From Flavobacterium sp. (GTDB lineage Bacteria; Bacteroidota; Bacteroidia; Flavobacteriales; Flavobacteriaceae), in NCBI RefSeq assembly GCF_029945805.1, contig NZ_JAQSDH010000022.1, forward strand, positions 207,041 to 271,040: DNA of 64,000 nt, in the 5' to 3' direction. Shown piece by piece: positions 42,038 to 51,250 of this stretch. The notes under the pieces are model-generated. The model made no database searches. It was not told where the DNA came from and saw only the letters and a program-made list of their open reading frames with translations. Every line of letters starts with the position of its first letter. The first letter of the stretch is position 1. The translations under genes were made by a program, and so were the position numbers.

Positions 42038-43658
42038 AAAAAGATATATTATTCCAGCCGTATTGAGTGTTTTTCTATTTGTTGGTGTAAGTTTTAAGGA
42101 TGATTTTTTTGAAATTTCAAAGCAAATTGAAATCTTCACGACACTTTTCAAAACCGTTAATCAGAACTATGTTGACGAGACCAATCCAGCGGAATTAATG
42201 GACAAAGCTATTAAAAGCATGTTGGCCGATTTGGATCCGTATACCAATTATTTTAACGAACAAGATGTTATTCGATTCAAGATAAACAATACAGGAGAAT
42301 ATACTGGAATTGGCGCAATGATTACGCGCAAGGAAGATAAACTTATTATCAGAGAACCTTACAAAGATTATCCTGCAGATAAAGCCGGATTGCGCGCCGG
42401 TGATGAAATTATTCAAATAGGCGATGTACTTTTAGCAGATTTCAAAGACGATGCCTCCCAATTGACAAAAGGCGCTAAAGGCACAAAAATCGACATTAAA
42501 TATTTACGCCAAGGAAAATCAATGAGTACGCAATTGATTCTTGACGAAGTTGCCATAAAAGCGGTTCCATTTTATGGCATGGCAGATGATAAAACGGGTT
42601 ATATCGTATTGTCACAATTCAATGCCAAAGCTTCATCGGAAACCAAAGAAGCATTAGAAAAATTAAAAAATGATGGTGCTAAACAAATTATTCTAGACTT
42701 GCGCGGAAATCCGGGCGGATTATTGCATGAAGCGGTGAACGTATGTAATCTATTTGTAGCAAAGGGTGAAATTATTGTAACGACCAAATCGAAAAATACT
42801 AAATATAATAATACCAATAAAACTACACGCGAACCGTTTGATACCGAAATTCCACTGGTAGTAATTGTAGATGGAAAAAGTGCTTCGGCATCTGAAATTG
42901 TATCGGGCGCTTTGCAAGATTTGGACCGAGCGGTTATTGTAGGAAGTAGAAGTTTCGGAAAAGGATTGGTACAACGTCCGATTGACATGACATATGGAAC
43001 CCAGGTCAAAGTGACGATTTCTAAATACTATACGCCATCCGGAAGATGCATTCAAGCATTGGATTACGGACATAAAGATAAAAACGGAAAAGCCATCCGA
43101 AAAGAAGAGAAAAACTTCAACGCGTTTAAAACCCAAAAAGGAAGAACCGTTTACGACGGTGGTGGAATTTTACCCGATGTAGTTTTGGAAAACACGAAAA
43201 CGAGTGCTATTGCAGAAGCTTTGCAAAAAAATGATGCTATTTTTAATTACGCTACCAATTTTTATTATAAAAATCCAACTCTTGGAACTAAAATCCCAAG
43301 CATTTCAGATGCTGATTTAGCCGATTTTAAATCCTTTATTAAAAGAGAGAAGATTTCATTAGATACTGAAACAGAGATCGCTTTGAAAAACACTTTGGAA
43401 AAAGCTAAAAAAGAAAATGTTGACGCAGCAATTGCAACAGAATATCAGCAGTTGTTGACCGCATTAGAAAAAAGTGAAGAGACGTTGATTGATAAAAATC
43501 AGAAAGAAATTAAGAATTTACTTTTAGACGAAATCATCAAAAGATACCAATATAAAGAAGGATTGTATCAATTTTATATCAAAAATAATTTCGAAATTAA
43601 AAAATCTATAGAAGTACTGAATGACAAGTCGCAATACAATACCATTTTGAAGATTTAA
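42018..43658 (+). CDS. S41 family C-terminal processing peptidase
   Basis: A 546-residue periplasmic protease (Ctp/Prc-like) anchored by an N-terminal helix (IIPAVLSVFLFVGVSF). PDZ domain at about 85-165 (AGLRAGDEIIQIGDVLL), Ser/Lys catalytic dyad in VDGKSASASEIVSGA and VGSRSFGKGLVQ, then a helical C-terminal region. It cleaves C-terminal tails of envelope proteins. Two consecutive ATGs (42018, 42021) are equally plausible. It overlaps the DUF4349 gene and is followed by an OmpA-like gene after 1 base. Confidence 0.96.
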   Translation: MMLSKIKKRYIIPAVLSVFLFVGVSFKDDFFEISKQIEIFTTLFKTVNQNYVDETNPAELMDKAIKSMLADLDPYTNYFNEQDVIRFKINNTGEYTGIGAMITRKEDKLIIREPYKDYPADKAGLRAGDEIIQIGDVLLADFKDDASQLTKGAKGTKIDIKYLRQGKSMSTQLILDEVAIKAVPFYGMADDKTGYIVLSQFNAKASSETKEALEKLKNDGAKQIILDLRGNPGGLLHEAVNVCNLFVAKGEIIVTTKSKNTKYNNTNKTTREPFDTEIPLVVIVDGKSASASEIVSGALQDLDRAVIVGSRSFGKGLVQRPIDMTYGTQVKVTISKYYTPSGRCIQALDYGHKDKNGKAIRKEEKNFNAFKTQKGRTVYDGGGILPDVVLENTKTSAIAEALQKNDAIFNYATNFYYKNPTLGTKIPSISDADLADFKSFIKREKISLDTETEIALKNTLEKAKKENVDAAIATEYQQLLTALEKSEETLIDKNQKEIKNLLLDEIIKRYQYKEGLYQFYIKNNFEIKKSIEVLNDKSQYNTILKI

Positions 43659-43659
43659 T

Positions 43660-44472
43660 ATGAAGTTTTTAAAATATCTACCGCTTTTATTTTTCGGATT
43701 TCTTCAAGCACAAGAAGAAATCGTTCACTCTGTTTATTTTGAGTCTGCTAAATTTGGCTTGAATGAAAAACAAATTAGTGAAGTTGTTGATTTTATTAAA
43801 AATACCGATTCTACCCGAATCGAATCCATCCAAATTTATGGTTATACGGATGATGTTGGAAAAGAAGCCTACAATTATAAATTATCGACAAAAAGAGCTA
43901 CAGCAATTCAGGAAAAATTCATTGAGAATGGAATCCGAAATAAAATTATCGTTACCATTGAAGGCAAAGGAAGAATTCTGATAGACGATGACATTGTAGA
44001 AAATCTTCCGGAAAAACGTTCTAAAAACCGTCGAGTAGATGTAGTTTTGAACATGAAACCGCTGCCGAAAATTATAATTCCAGGTTTTTATACTACCATT
44101 CAGAAAAACCATATTGTTGGCGATCATATTTATCTTGAAAATGTTCTGTTTCAAAGAGGAAGCAGTAAACTGGAATTTAAATCGAAAACAGATTTGGATA
44201 AAATTGCACGTTTATTGTTAAAATACAAACACCTAAAATTCGAAATTCAAGGACACGTTTGTTGCACGCCACCCTATCAGAAAGAAGCGATTGATATGGA
44301 TACCAAAAAGCGTCAGTTGTCTACAAACCGTGCGCAATCGGTTTATAAATATTTGATTTTTAAACGTGTCCCAAAAGACAGAATGACGTTCAAAGGATAT
44401 GGAAATACAGTTCCACTTGGAAAAGGAACGCAGTACGACCGAAGAGTGGAATTGGTTATAAGCGGAATTTAA
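43660..44472 (+). CDS. OmpA-like protein with two peptidoglycan-binding domains
   Basis: A 270-residue secreted protein with a short signal peptide (YLPLLFFGFLQAQE). Two OmpA-C-like units are visible: about 25-125 (SIQIYGYTDDVGKEAYNYKL, KRSKNRRVDVVL) and about 145-270 (FEIQGHVCCTPPYQKEAIDM, RAQSVYKYLIF, YDRRVELVI). The second carries a Cys-Cys insertion where most members have GxTD. It probably binds peptidoglycan. It starts 1 base after the S41 gene; its stop overlaps the convergent GNAT gene by 4 bases. Confidence 0.9.
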   Translation: MKFLKYLPLLFFGFLQAQEEIVHSVYFESAKFGLNEKQISEVVDFIKNTDSTRIESIQIYGYTDDVGKEAYNYKLSTKRATAIQEKFIENGIRNKIIVTIEGKGRILIDDDIVENLPEKRSKNRRVDVVLNMKPLPKIIIPGFYTTIQKNHIVGDHIYLENVLFQRGSSKLEFKSKTDLDKIARLLLKYKHLKFEIQGHVCCTPPYQKEAIDMDTKKRQLSTNRAQSVYKYLIFKRVPKDRMTFKGYGNTVPLGKGTQYDRRVELVISGI

Positions 44473-44915
44473 CTTCGCTTCATTTCTATATGCGGAATAT
44501 CATCTTCCAGATAAGTTTCGCTAGTTTGAATAAATCCGTGGCTTTCGTAGAATTTTTTCAGATACAATTGTGCTGAAATCGTGATTTTGGTTTCATTGAA
44601 TTCGACTTTTACAACTTCAATAGCTTCTTTCATTAAGATATGTCCCAGTTTTTGATCACGATGACTAGCTTTTACAATAACACGACCGATTGAAGCTTCA
44701 GTAAAATACTCATTTGGTTTAAACAAACGGCAATAAGCAACAGTTATACCTTGATCTTCTGCAATCAGATGTAAAGCTTTCTCATCTTTACCATCCACAT
44801 CCTGATAAACACAATTTTGCTCGACTACAAAGACTTCACTGCGTAATTGCATTATATTATATAGTTCGAATACAGAAAGTGCTTCAAATCGCTTTATTTT
44901 CCATTTAACGTCCAT
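44469..44915 (-). CDS. ElaA-like GNAT acetyltransferase
   Basis: A 148-residue GNAT protein. The ElaA-type signature LRSEVFVVEQNCVYQDVDGKD is at about residues 25-45 and the acetyl-CoA binding region around IGRVIVKASHRDQKLGHILM. Substrate unknown. It lies 2 bases after the DUF4837 gene on the same strand, so the two are probably co-transcribed. Confidence 0.9.
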   Translation of the reverse strand: MDVKWKIKRFEALSVFELYNIMQLRSEVFVVEQNCVYQDVDGKDEKALHLIAEDQGITVAYCRLFKPNEYFTEASIGRVIVKASHRDQKLGHILMKEAIEVVKVEFNETKITISAQLYLKKFYESHGFIQTSETYLEDDIPHIEMKRS

Positions 44916-44917
44916 TG

Positions 44918-45886
44918 CTATTTTTTTATTTTTAAGGATTTGATAATTGCTTCTAATTCGAACATCAAATCTCGTTTTGCTTTTGAAGGCGCATAAGAAA
45001 ACCCTTCGAGCACCAAAATTCGCTTATGTGCTTTGTCAAAAATCATATAATTTATAAAGGGTCCCGACATAAAATCGTTTTTCATCTGCCAAGTTCCTTT
45101 GGTTTCATAGGCACTATTTCCAGCTAATTTTACTCTGGAGAAATAAGGTGAATAGGCTTTTTCTGTCACCATCTGCGTACTGTATGCCGAGCCATGAATG
45201 TATAATCTTCCGATAGAATCTCTAACTCTGATAATATCATTGACTGGATTATTGGGATTGATACTTTCTAATGGAATTTGATAAATGAGTAGGCTATTAT
45301 TCCCGCTGACGATCTCGTTTTTGAGCCAAATGAAATTTTTTCGACGCATTACGTATTCGTATTTGGATGGAATAAGTAAATCGATATTAAATTTTCTTTG
45401 GATTTTTTTGATATCAATTATTGAATCTTTAAAGATTTTTTGATTTTGCGCAATTTCAATCGCTTTCATCCTTTTGATAATTTCAGGCGTATTTTTTTCA
45501 AGAATTTCTATTATGTCCAAAGACGTTTTTCCAGAAATATGAAAAGCATTTTGTGGTGCAGCAAATTCATTTTTCTTAACTTCAAATATATTTTCATTCT
45601 CTTTTTTGACAATAATAATATTGCGGCAATCAGTGGAGAAGCCTTCAAAAAGTTTTACAGGATATTGATTGATAGAAAATAAGGGCTCTTCTTGCGGTAA
45701 CCCCAAAACTGGCGATGCAAATTTATTTCGGATACTATCACCAATCTCACTATTCCAGAGCTGATCATCAATGATTACAGAAATGGTGTTTATAGCCGCT
45801 GAAGAACCCTCAAGCTTGTCTTTATTAAAAGAGCAGGAAGCGGCAAAACAAGCTACAAAAAGCCATAAAAAAAGGGTTTTATTCAT
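44918..45886 (-). CDS. DUF4837 family lipoprotein
   Basis: A 322-residue lipoprotein: signal sequence LFLWLFVACFAASC with the lipid Cys at about 17, then a two-part alpha/beta domain with RKFNIDLLIPSKYEYVMRRK and NFIWLKNEIV. This is the DUF4837 pattern of Bacteroidota; function unknown. The ORF extends to a TTG at 45904, but a perfect -7 element covers that place (45902-45909), so the ATG at 45886 is the start. First gene of a pair with the acetyltransferase. Confidence 0.88.
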   Translation of the reverse strand: MNKTLFLWLFVACFAASCSFNKDKLEGSSAAINTISVIIDDQLWNSEIGDSIRNKFASPVLGLPQEEPLFSINQYPVKLFEGFSTDCRNIIIVKKENENIFEVKKNEFAAPQNAFHISGKTSLDIIEILEKNTPEIIKRMKAIEIAQNQKIFKDSIIDIKKIQRKFNIDLLIPSKYEYVMRRKNFIWLKNEIVSGNNSLLIYQIPLESINPNNPVNDIIRVRDSIGRLYIHGSAYSTQMVTEKAYSPYFSRVKLAGNSAYETKGTWQMKNDFMSGPFINYMIFDKAHKRILVLEGFSYAPSKAKRDLMFELEAIIKSLKIKK

Positions 45887-45901
45887 AACTGAAATAAAAC
45901 C

Positions 45902-45909
45902 CAAATTTA
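45902..45909 (-). promoter_or_regulatory. -7 promoter element (TAAATTTG) of the DUF4837 gene
   Basis: Perfect TAnnTTTG on the minus strand, 15 bases before the ATG at 45886. It decides the start. Confidence 0.65.
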
Positions 45910-45924
45910 AATAAGATTTTCGGA

Positions 45925-48174
45925 TTAACCGTTAATTTTTAATTTCATGCCGGCTTTTAAACTTTCATTATTAATTCCGTTCCATTTTTTTAAATCAGAA
46001 ATTGAAACCCCGGGATATTTTTTGGAGATACTGTACAATGAATCGCCTTTTTTAACGTAATACAATTTAACTTGATTTCTATCGTTAGCGGCCATACTTT
46101 CATTTTTGGCTACACCGTTTTTGCTATCTGACGAAATCATGTATTTTTTTCCAACTATAAGCTTAACTCCAAGTTGAATATTATTGTCTTGTAAATTGTT
46201 CCAATCTTTAATATCCGAAACAGCAACATCAAATTTTCTAGCTATGGATCCTAAGTTTTCTCCTTTTGCCACAACGTGCTCTGTAACTTTAACTTCTGCT
46301 TTATTTATTGCATCTTTAACTGAAGCATCACTATCTGTTAAAGTTAATTTTATTCCTTGATCAACGTTTAAATCATCCAGATTGTTCCATTTTTTAAGAT
46401 CTTCCAAACTAACATTGAACCTTTTGGCAATGCTGAACAAGTTATCACCTCTTTCAACAACATAAAAATCGCTTGGTTTGTCACCATCATTTGAAGCTAC
46501 AGCAGTTTCGACATTTTTGTCCGCTTTAACTTCTTTTCTAACGGTAGTTACGACTCTTTCGTTTTTAATGATTTTCAAACTTTTTCCCGGAACAATGTTG
46601 CTTCCTTTAAGTTTATTCCATTTTTTTATTTCAGCAACAGAAACTCCGTATTTATGGGAGATTTCTCCAAGATTATCACCTCTTTTTACTTTATGCATTT
46701 TCACAACATCTTTAAAAGAAACTACTTTTTCTTCTTTAAATGTTTTTCCAGAAGTCGAAGCAATCGCAGTCGATTCTTTTACTGAAATGGTATCTTGTTT
46801 AGTTGTTTTCTTACTGTGCGATGCAAGAGCTTCAGTCGTATAGATTTTTAAATTTCTACCTAGTGGTGCTTTACTGCTTTTGAGATGGTTCCATTTTTTA
46901 AGATTGGTCATGCTAATGCCATACTTATCTGAAATCTCACTGAGACTATCGCCTTTTCTAACTTTATGATATTTAATTCTTGAAACTGTTACTTCATTAC
47001 TAGAGTTATCACCGTTATTTCTTGATGCCAAAACGCTTTCGTAGGGTCTTTCTCTTTTGGATGATTCGTAATTCAAGTATGCATAAATCTTATCTTCATT
47101 TGAAGTAAATACCGCCACTTTATTAATTGGCAATCTCAAATAGTGATTTTCTCCCGTGATATAAGGAACTACTTCTCTTTTGAACGATGGATTTAAGAAT
47201 TGTAATTCAGCTACAGGAACATCAAGCAAATCAGAAATTTGTTTGAAAGTCATTGCGTTCTTAATCATTACGGTATCCGTAGCAAAATGATTCGCTATCG
47301 CTTTGTCTGGAACAATTCCGTGTTCTTTGTGGTATTCAAAAATGTACATTGTAGCTAAGAATGCGGGAAGATATCCTTGCGTTTCTTTAGGTAAATTTTT
47401 TCTAATGTTCCAATAATTCTGTTGTCCTCCGGAACGTCTTATCGCTTTTGCAACATTTCCTGGTCCAGAATTATAAGAAGCTAAAACTAAATCCCAATCA
47501 CCAAAAATCTTGTACATATTGGTCATGTATTGTGTTGCAGCCTTACTCGATTTTACAGGGTCATTTCTATCGTCAACATAGGAATTGATATCTAGATTAT
47601 ATTGTTTTCCGGTTTGGTACATAAACTGCCACAAACCTGTTGCGCCAACTCTTGAAACGGCTCTTGGATTCAATGCTGATTCTACAACGGCTAAATATTT
47701 AATTTCTAATGGAATATTTTGTGCTGCTAAAGATTCTTCAAATATTGGAAAGTAATACTGAGAAACACCCATTAAGCGTTCAAAAGATCGTTTTCGGTTT
47801 TTTAGAAACGACTTAATTACGTTTTCTAAACCAACGTTGTACTCGATATTAAATGGTGATTTCTCATCCATTTTCTTCAGTCTTTCTTTCAAAAGTTCGG
47901 TTGGTAATTCATAATCCACTTTCTGATCCACATCAATATTCTTGATATCTGTTGTCAAATCGTTATACAAATCCAAACTCACCATTTCCTTCATCCACAA
48001 ACTGTCAATGCAAGAAGCAATGTTGTCATGAACGAAAGTAGCTTTGATTGAATCTAAAACTTCTCTTCTAGTTAGTGGTTCTTTTTTTACTAGAGTTGCA
48101 TCAACTGAATCCTGAGCAAAAATTGCTGAAGAAACCAAAATCAATGCTAATGATGTTATTTTTTTTATAGTCAT
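45925..48174 (-). CDS. MltD-like lytic transglycosylase with five LysM domains
   Basis: A 749-residue secreted enzyme. Signal peptide (SLALILVSSAIFAQ), then an SLT domain at about 140-300 with catalytic Glu in AVVESALNPRAVSR and the motifs GLWQFMYQTGKQY and LVLASYNSGPGNV. Five LysM repeats follow in the second half, each beginning like KVRKGDSLSEIS and ending with KKWN or DWN. Linkers are Ser/Lys-rich. It cleaves peptidoglycan glycan strands while the LysMs hold it to the wall. Five LysMs is more than the two or three usual in MltD. Confidence 0.95.
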   Translation of the reverse strand: MTIKKITSLALILVSSAIFAQDSVDATLVKKEPLTRREVLDSIKATFVHDNIASCIDSLWMKEMVSLDLYNDLTTDIKNIDVDQKVDYELPTELLKERLKKMDEKSPFNIEYNVGLENVIKSFLKNRKRSFERLMGVSQYYFPIFEESLAAQNIPLEIKYLAVVESALNPRAVSRVGATGLWQFMYQTGKQYNLDINSYVDDRNDPVKSSKAATQYMTNMYKIFGDWDLVLASYNSGPGNVAKAIRRSGGQQNYWNIRKNLPKETQGYLPAFLATMYIFEYHKEHGIVPDKAIANHFATDTVMIKNAMTFKQISDLLDVPVAELQFLNPSFKREVVPYITGENHYLRLPINKVAVFTSNEDKIYAYLNYESSKRERPYESVLASRNNGDNSSNEVTVSRIKYHKVRKGDSLSEISDKYGISMTNLKKWNHLKSSKAPLGRNLKIYTTEALASHSKKTTKQDTISVKESTAIASTSGKTFKEEKVVSFKDVVKMHKVKRGDNLGEISHKYGVSVAEIKKWNKLKGSNIVPGKSLKIIKNERVVTTVRKEVKADKNVETAVASNDGDKPSDFYVVERGDNLFSIAKRFNVSLEDLKKWNNLDDLNVDQGIKLTLTDSDASVKDAINKAEVKVTEHVVAKGENLGSIARKFDVAVSDIKDWNNLQDNNIQLGVKLIVGKKYMISSDSKNGVAKNESMAANDRNQVKLYYVKKGDSLYSISKKYPGVSISDLKKWNGINNESLKAGMKLKING

Positions 48175-48275
48175 AACTTTATTTTTGTAAAGTGGTATTT
48201 TTCAAATTTGTCTGTTATTAATTGTACTGAATTAATAACGCTGGATACTATATATTATTGTGCAACAGTAAAACT

Positions 48276-49463
48276 TTAACTTAAAATCGCAGCAATTCCC
48301 GGCAAAACTTTTCCTTCTAACATTTCTAACATGGCGCCGCCGCCCGTAGACACGTAACTCATTTTATCTTCCAATCCGAATTGCTTTACCGCCGCTACAG
48401 AATCTCCGCCACCAACTAGTGAGAAAGCACCGTTTTTTGTAGCTTCAGCAATATAATTTCCTAATGTTATTGTTCCTTTTGCAAAATTTTCCATTTCAAA
48501 AACACCTAAGGGTCCGTTCCACAAAATTGTTTTCGATTCCATGATCACTTTTCTGAAATTTTCTAATGATTTTGGTCCGGCGTCTAGACCTTGCCATCCA
48601 TCAGGAATTTCGTTAACGTCCACTATTTGTGTATTGGCATCATTTGAAAATCTATCCGCAGCAACAACATCAATGGGAATATGAATTTGTACATTTTTTT
48701 CTTTTGCCAAACGTAAAATTTCTAAGGCTAATTCTTGCTTATCGTCTTCACAGATCGAGTTTCCAATTTTTCCGCCTAATGCTTTTACAAAGGTGAATGT
48801 CATTCCTCCGCCAATTATCATGTGATCGACTTTGTCTAAAATATTCTCAATAACGGTAATTTTTGAAGAAACTTTAGAACCTCCAAGAACTGCAGTTACG
48901 GGCTTTTCTGAGTTATTTAAAACTCTGTTCAGACTTTCTATTTCTTTAGCCATTAGTAAACCAAAACATTTATGGTCTGGAAAATACTTAGCTATTATTG
49001 TTGTGGAAGCATGTGCTCTATGCGCAGTTCCAAAAGCGTCATTCACATAAATATCACCAAGAGAAGCCAATTCTTTAGCAAAATCTTCATCTCCAGCTTC
49101 TTCTTCTTTATAAAAACGTAAGTTTTCTAATAATAAAACTTCGCCTGGTTTTAGATTTTTAGCTGCATTTTCAGCTTTTTCGCCTCTACAATCTGAAGCA
49201 AATTGGACATTTACACCCAGTACTTCCGAAACTTTTGCAACAATATGTCGTAACGAATATTGATCTTCTTTTCCTTTTGGTCTTCCCAAATGCGACATCA
49301 AAATAACACTTCCTCCATCAGCTAGAATAGCATCTATAGTTGGCTTTGCAGCTTCAATTCGGGAGGCATCGGTTACCTTAAAATTCTCATCTAATGGCAC
49401 ATTGAAATCAACTCGAATTATTGCTTTTTTGGCTTTGAAATTAAAATCTTTAAGGGTTTTCAT
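48276..49463 (-). CDS. pgk: Phosphoglycerate kinase
   Basis: A 395-residue glycolytic enzyme transferring phosphate between 1,3-bisphosphoglycerate and ADP. The N-terminal signature [29 protein letters not shown] and the nucleotide site ALGGKIG and [15 protein letters not shown] are present. Length is normal. Single gene with a perfect -7 element at 49492-49499. Confidence 0.98.
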   Translation of the reverse strand: MKTLKDFNFKAKKAIIRVDFNVPLDENFKVTDASRIEAAKPTIDAILADGGSVILMSHLGRPKGKEDQYSLRHIVAKVSEVLGVNVQFASDCRGEKAENAAKNLKPGEVLLLENLRFYKEEEAGDEDFAKELASLGDIYVNDAFGTAHRAHASTTIIAKYFPDHKCFGLLMAKEIESLNRVLNNSEKPVTAVLGGSKVSSKITVIENILDKVDHMIIGGGMTFTFVKALGGKIGNSICEDDKQELALEILRLAKEKNVQIHIPIDVVAADRFSNDANTQIVDVNEIPDGWQGLDAGPKSLENFRKVIMESKTILWNGPLGVFEMENFAKGTITLGNYIAEATKNGAFSLVGGGDSVAAVKQFGLEDKMSYVSTGGGAMLEMLEGKVLPGIAAILS

Positions 49464-49491
49464 TTAGGAATCAATTGGTTTTGCAATATTG

Positions 49492-49499
49492 CAAATATA
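49492..49499 (-). promoter_or_regulatory. -7 promoter element of pgk (TATATTTG)
   Basis: Perfect TAnnTTTG on the minus strand, 28 bases before the ATG at 49463. Confidence 0.7.
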
Positions 49500-49673
49500 A
49501 TAAAATTTACTTTCATCGATGGTTTTTGTGTTTTTATCGATGTTTCTTAAGGAAATTTTAAGGTGTAAAAAGTTTATTTTCAATCTAATAGAAAACTGGA
49601 TTTTGATAGTTAAATTTCTAATGCTTTGTTTTAATATGATAAAACGGATTTACCATTAGCAAAAATTTTCTTT

Positions 49674-49681
49674 TATATTTG
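49674..49681 (+). promoter_or_regulatory. -7 promoter element (TATATTTG) abutting the holB start
   Basis: Perfect TAnnTTTG whose last base is only 5 bases before the ATG at 49686. A leaderless transcript is predicted. Confidence 0.55.
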
Positions 49682-49685
49682 CGCA

Positions 49686-50834
49686 ATGCAGTTTTCAGAT
49701 ATTCTTGGACAAGATTACATAAAAAATCATCTCGTAAAAAGTGCGACTTTGGGAAGGATTCCACACGCACAATTATTTATTGGCCCCGAAGGTTGCGGCA
49801 CTTTGGCTATGGCTATTGCGTATTCTCAATTTGTACTTTGCACTAATATCGGAAACGAAAACAGTGGCGGAAATGAAAGTTGTAATTTAAAATTTCAAAC
49901 ACTCTCGCATCCGGATATGCATTTTATTTATCCGAATGTTACCAATGACGACGTAAAAACCAAACCAAAAAGTGCTGATTTTATAAGGGATTGGCGTGAG
50001 TTTGTTATTGAAAATCCATATGGAAGTTTATTTGATTGGTACAAACATTTGGGCGTACAAAATAAACAAGGTGAAATTCGTGTTGAAGACGCGCAGGATA
50101 TTTTAAAGTCTTTAGCATTAAAATCTTATGAAGGCGGTTATAAAATCATGATTGTTTGGATGGCTGACAAAATGAACATATCTGCTTCCAATAAATTATT
50201 AAAATTACTTGAAGAACCGCCTGAAAAAACATTGTTTTTGCTGATTTCTGAAAACGAAGAAGATATTATTCAAACCATTCGTTCGCGTTGTCAAGTATTG
50301 CATTTTGGTGCCTTGCCTGAAACTGTTATTACAAAAGCGTTGAAAGAAAAGTACTTTTTAGATGATTCATCGGCGAGTAAAGTGGCGCATCAAGCACAAG
50401 GAAATTATAATAAAGCGATGCATATTGTAAACAATGATACCGACGAATTGCCTTTTGAAAAATGGTTTGTTGATTGGGTTCGTGCGGCATTTAGAGCGAA
50501 AGGAAATGCTGCGGCAATTCAGGATTTAATTTCGTGGAGCGAAGAAATTGCAGGATTGGGTCGCGAAGGACAAAAACAGTTTTTGAACTATTGCATTGTT
50601 ATGTTCCGACAAGCTTTGCTTTATAATTATGAAACTAAATCATTGGTGTATGTTGAGCCTAAAGTGGAGAATTTTTCTATCGCTAAGTTTGCACCCTTTG
50701 TAAACGGAAACAATATATCACTTATTTTTACCGAACTTTCAGATGCCATTTATCATATTGAACGCAACGGAAATGCCAAAATTATTTTAACCGACTTATC
50801 AATAAAATTAACCCGATTAATTCATAAAAAATAG
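49686..50834 (+). CDS. holB: DNA polymerase III delta' subunit
   Basis: A 382-residue clamp-loader subunit. It begins MQFSDILGQDYIKNHLVKSA and has the typical HAQLFIGPEGCGTLAMAIAY. The P-loop lacks the lysine (GPEGCGT), so it should not hydrolyse ATP, which is accepted for delta'. Further motifs are NKLLKLLEEPPEKTLFLLIS (with the SRC segment IRSRCQVLHF). Length is normal for Bacteroidota. Followed after 6 bases by a DoxX-like gene. Confidence 0.94.
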   Translation: MQFSDILGQDYIKNHLVKSATLGRIPHAQLFIGPEGCGTLAMAIAYSQFVLCTNIGNENSGGNESCNLKFQTLSHPDMHFIYPNVTNDDVKTKPKSADFIRDWREFVIENPYGSLFDWYKHLGVQNKQGEIRVEDAQDILKSLALKSYEGGYKIMIVWMADKMNISASNKLLKLLEEPPEKTLFLLISENEEDIIQTIRSRCQVLHFGALPETVITKALKEKYFLDDSSASKVAHQAQGNYNKAMHIVNNDTDELPFEKWFVDWVRAAFRAKGNAAAIQDLISWSEEIAGLGREGQKQFLNYCIVMFRQALLYNYETKSLVYVEPKVENFSIAKFAPFVNGNNISLIFTELSDAIYHIERNGNAKIILTDLSIKLTRLIHKK

Positions 50835-50840
50835 GAACTT

Positions 50841-51236
50841 ATGTATACAACAGCTTCAATTTTAGTATTGCTTTTTTTAACCGTAACCTTTATTCAATCA
50901 GCTTACGATAAAGTTTTTGGCTGGCAAGGAAACGTGGATTGGTTAAAAGGACATTTTGCTAATACTTCGTTATTAAAAAATAATGTTCCGGCTTCTTTGG
51001 GAATTATTTTAATTTTAGAATTAATCACTGGAGTTTTATGTTTATGTGGCGTTGCGCAGATGTTGGTAACTCATGGGGTTGATGATTCTTTTGGTCGTTA
51101 TGGTTCCATTTTTTCTTGTATTACATTGATTTTATTACTCTTAGGACAACGTTTAGCAAAGGATTATGATGGCGCAAGAACTATTGCAATCTATTTTGTT
51201 CCGGCAATTATTGCAGTTTGCTTGATGAGTCATTAG
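50841..51236 (+). CDS. DoxX-like membrane protein
   Basis: A 131-residue integral membrane protein with about four helices (1-20, 52-72, 88-103, 113-130). The arrangement and the stretch FIQSAYDKVFGWQGNVDWLK match the DoxX/SURF4-like group of small quinone- or redox-linked proteins; function in this organism unknown. It lies 6 bases after holB, so it is co-transcribed. Its stop is 14 bases from the convergent helicase gene. Confidence 0.78.
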   Translation: MYTTASILVLLFLTVTFIQSAYDKVFGWQGNVDWLKGHFANTSLLKNNVPASLGIILILELITGVLCLCGVAQMLVTHGVDDSFGRYGSIFSCITLILLLLGQRLAKDYDGARTIAIYFVPAIIAVCLMSH

Positions 51237-51250
51237 AAATCTTACGCTCT

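Noticed and set aside
42599..43009. 136-codon minus-strand ORF inside the S41 protease gene
   Set aside because: Antisense shadow of the protease core; no start context or family resemblance.
49686..50834. holB read as a damaged gene because the Walker A lysine is missing
   Set aside because: Delta' subunits commonly lack a working ATP site; the rest of the gene is intact.
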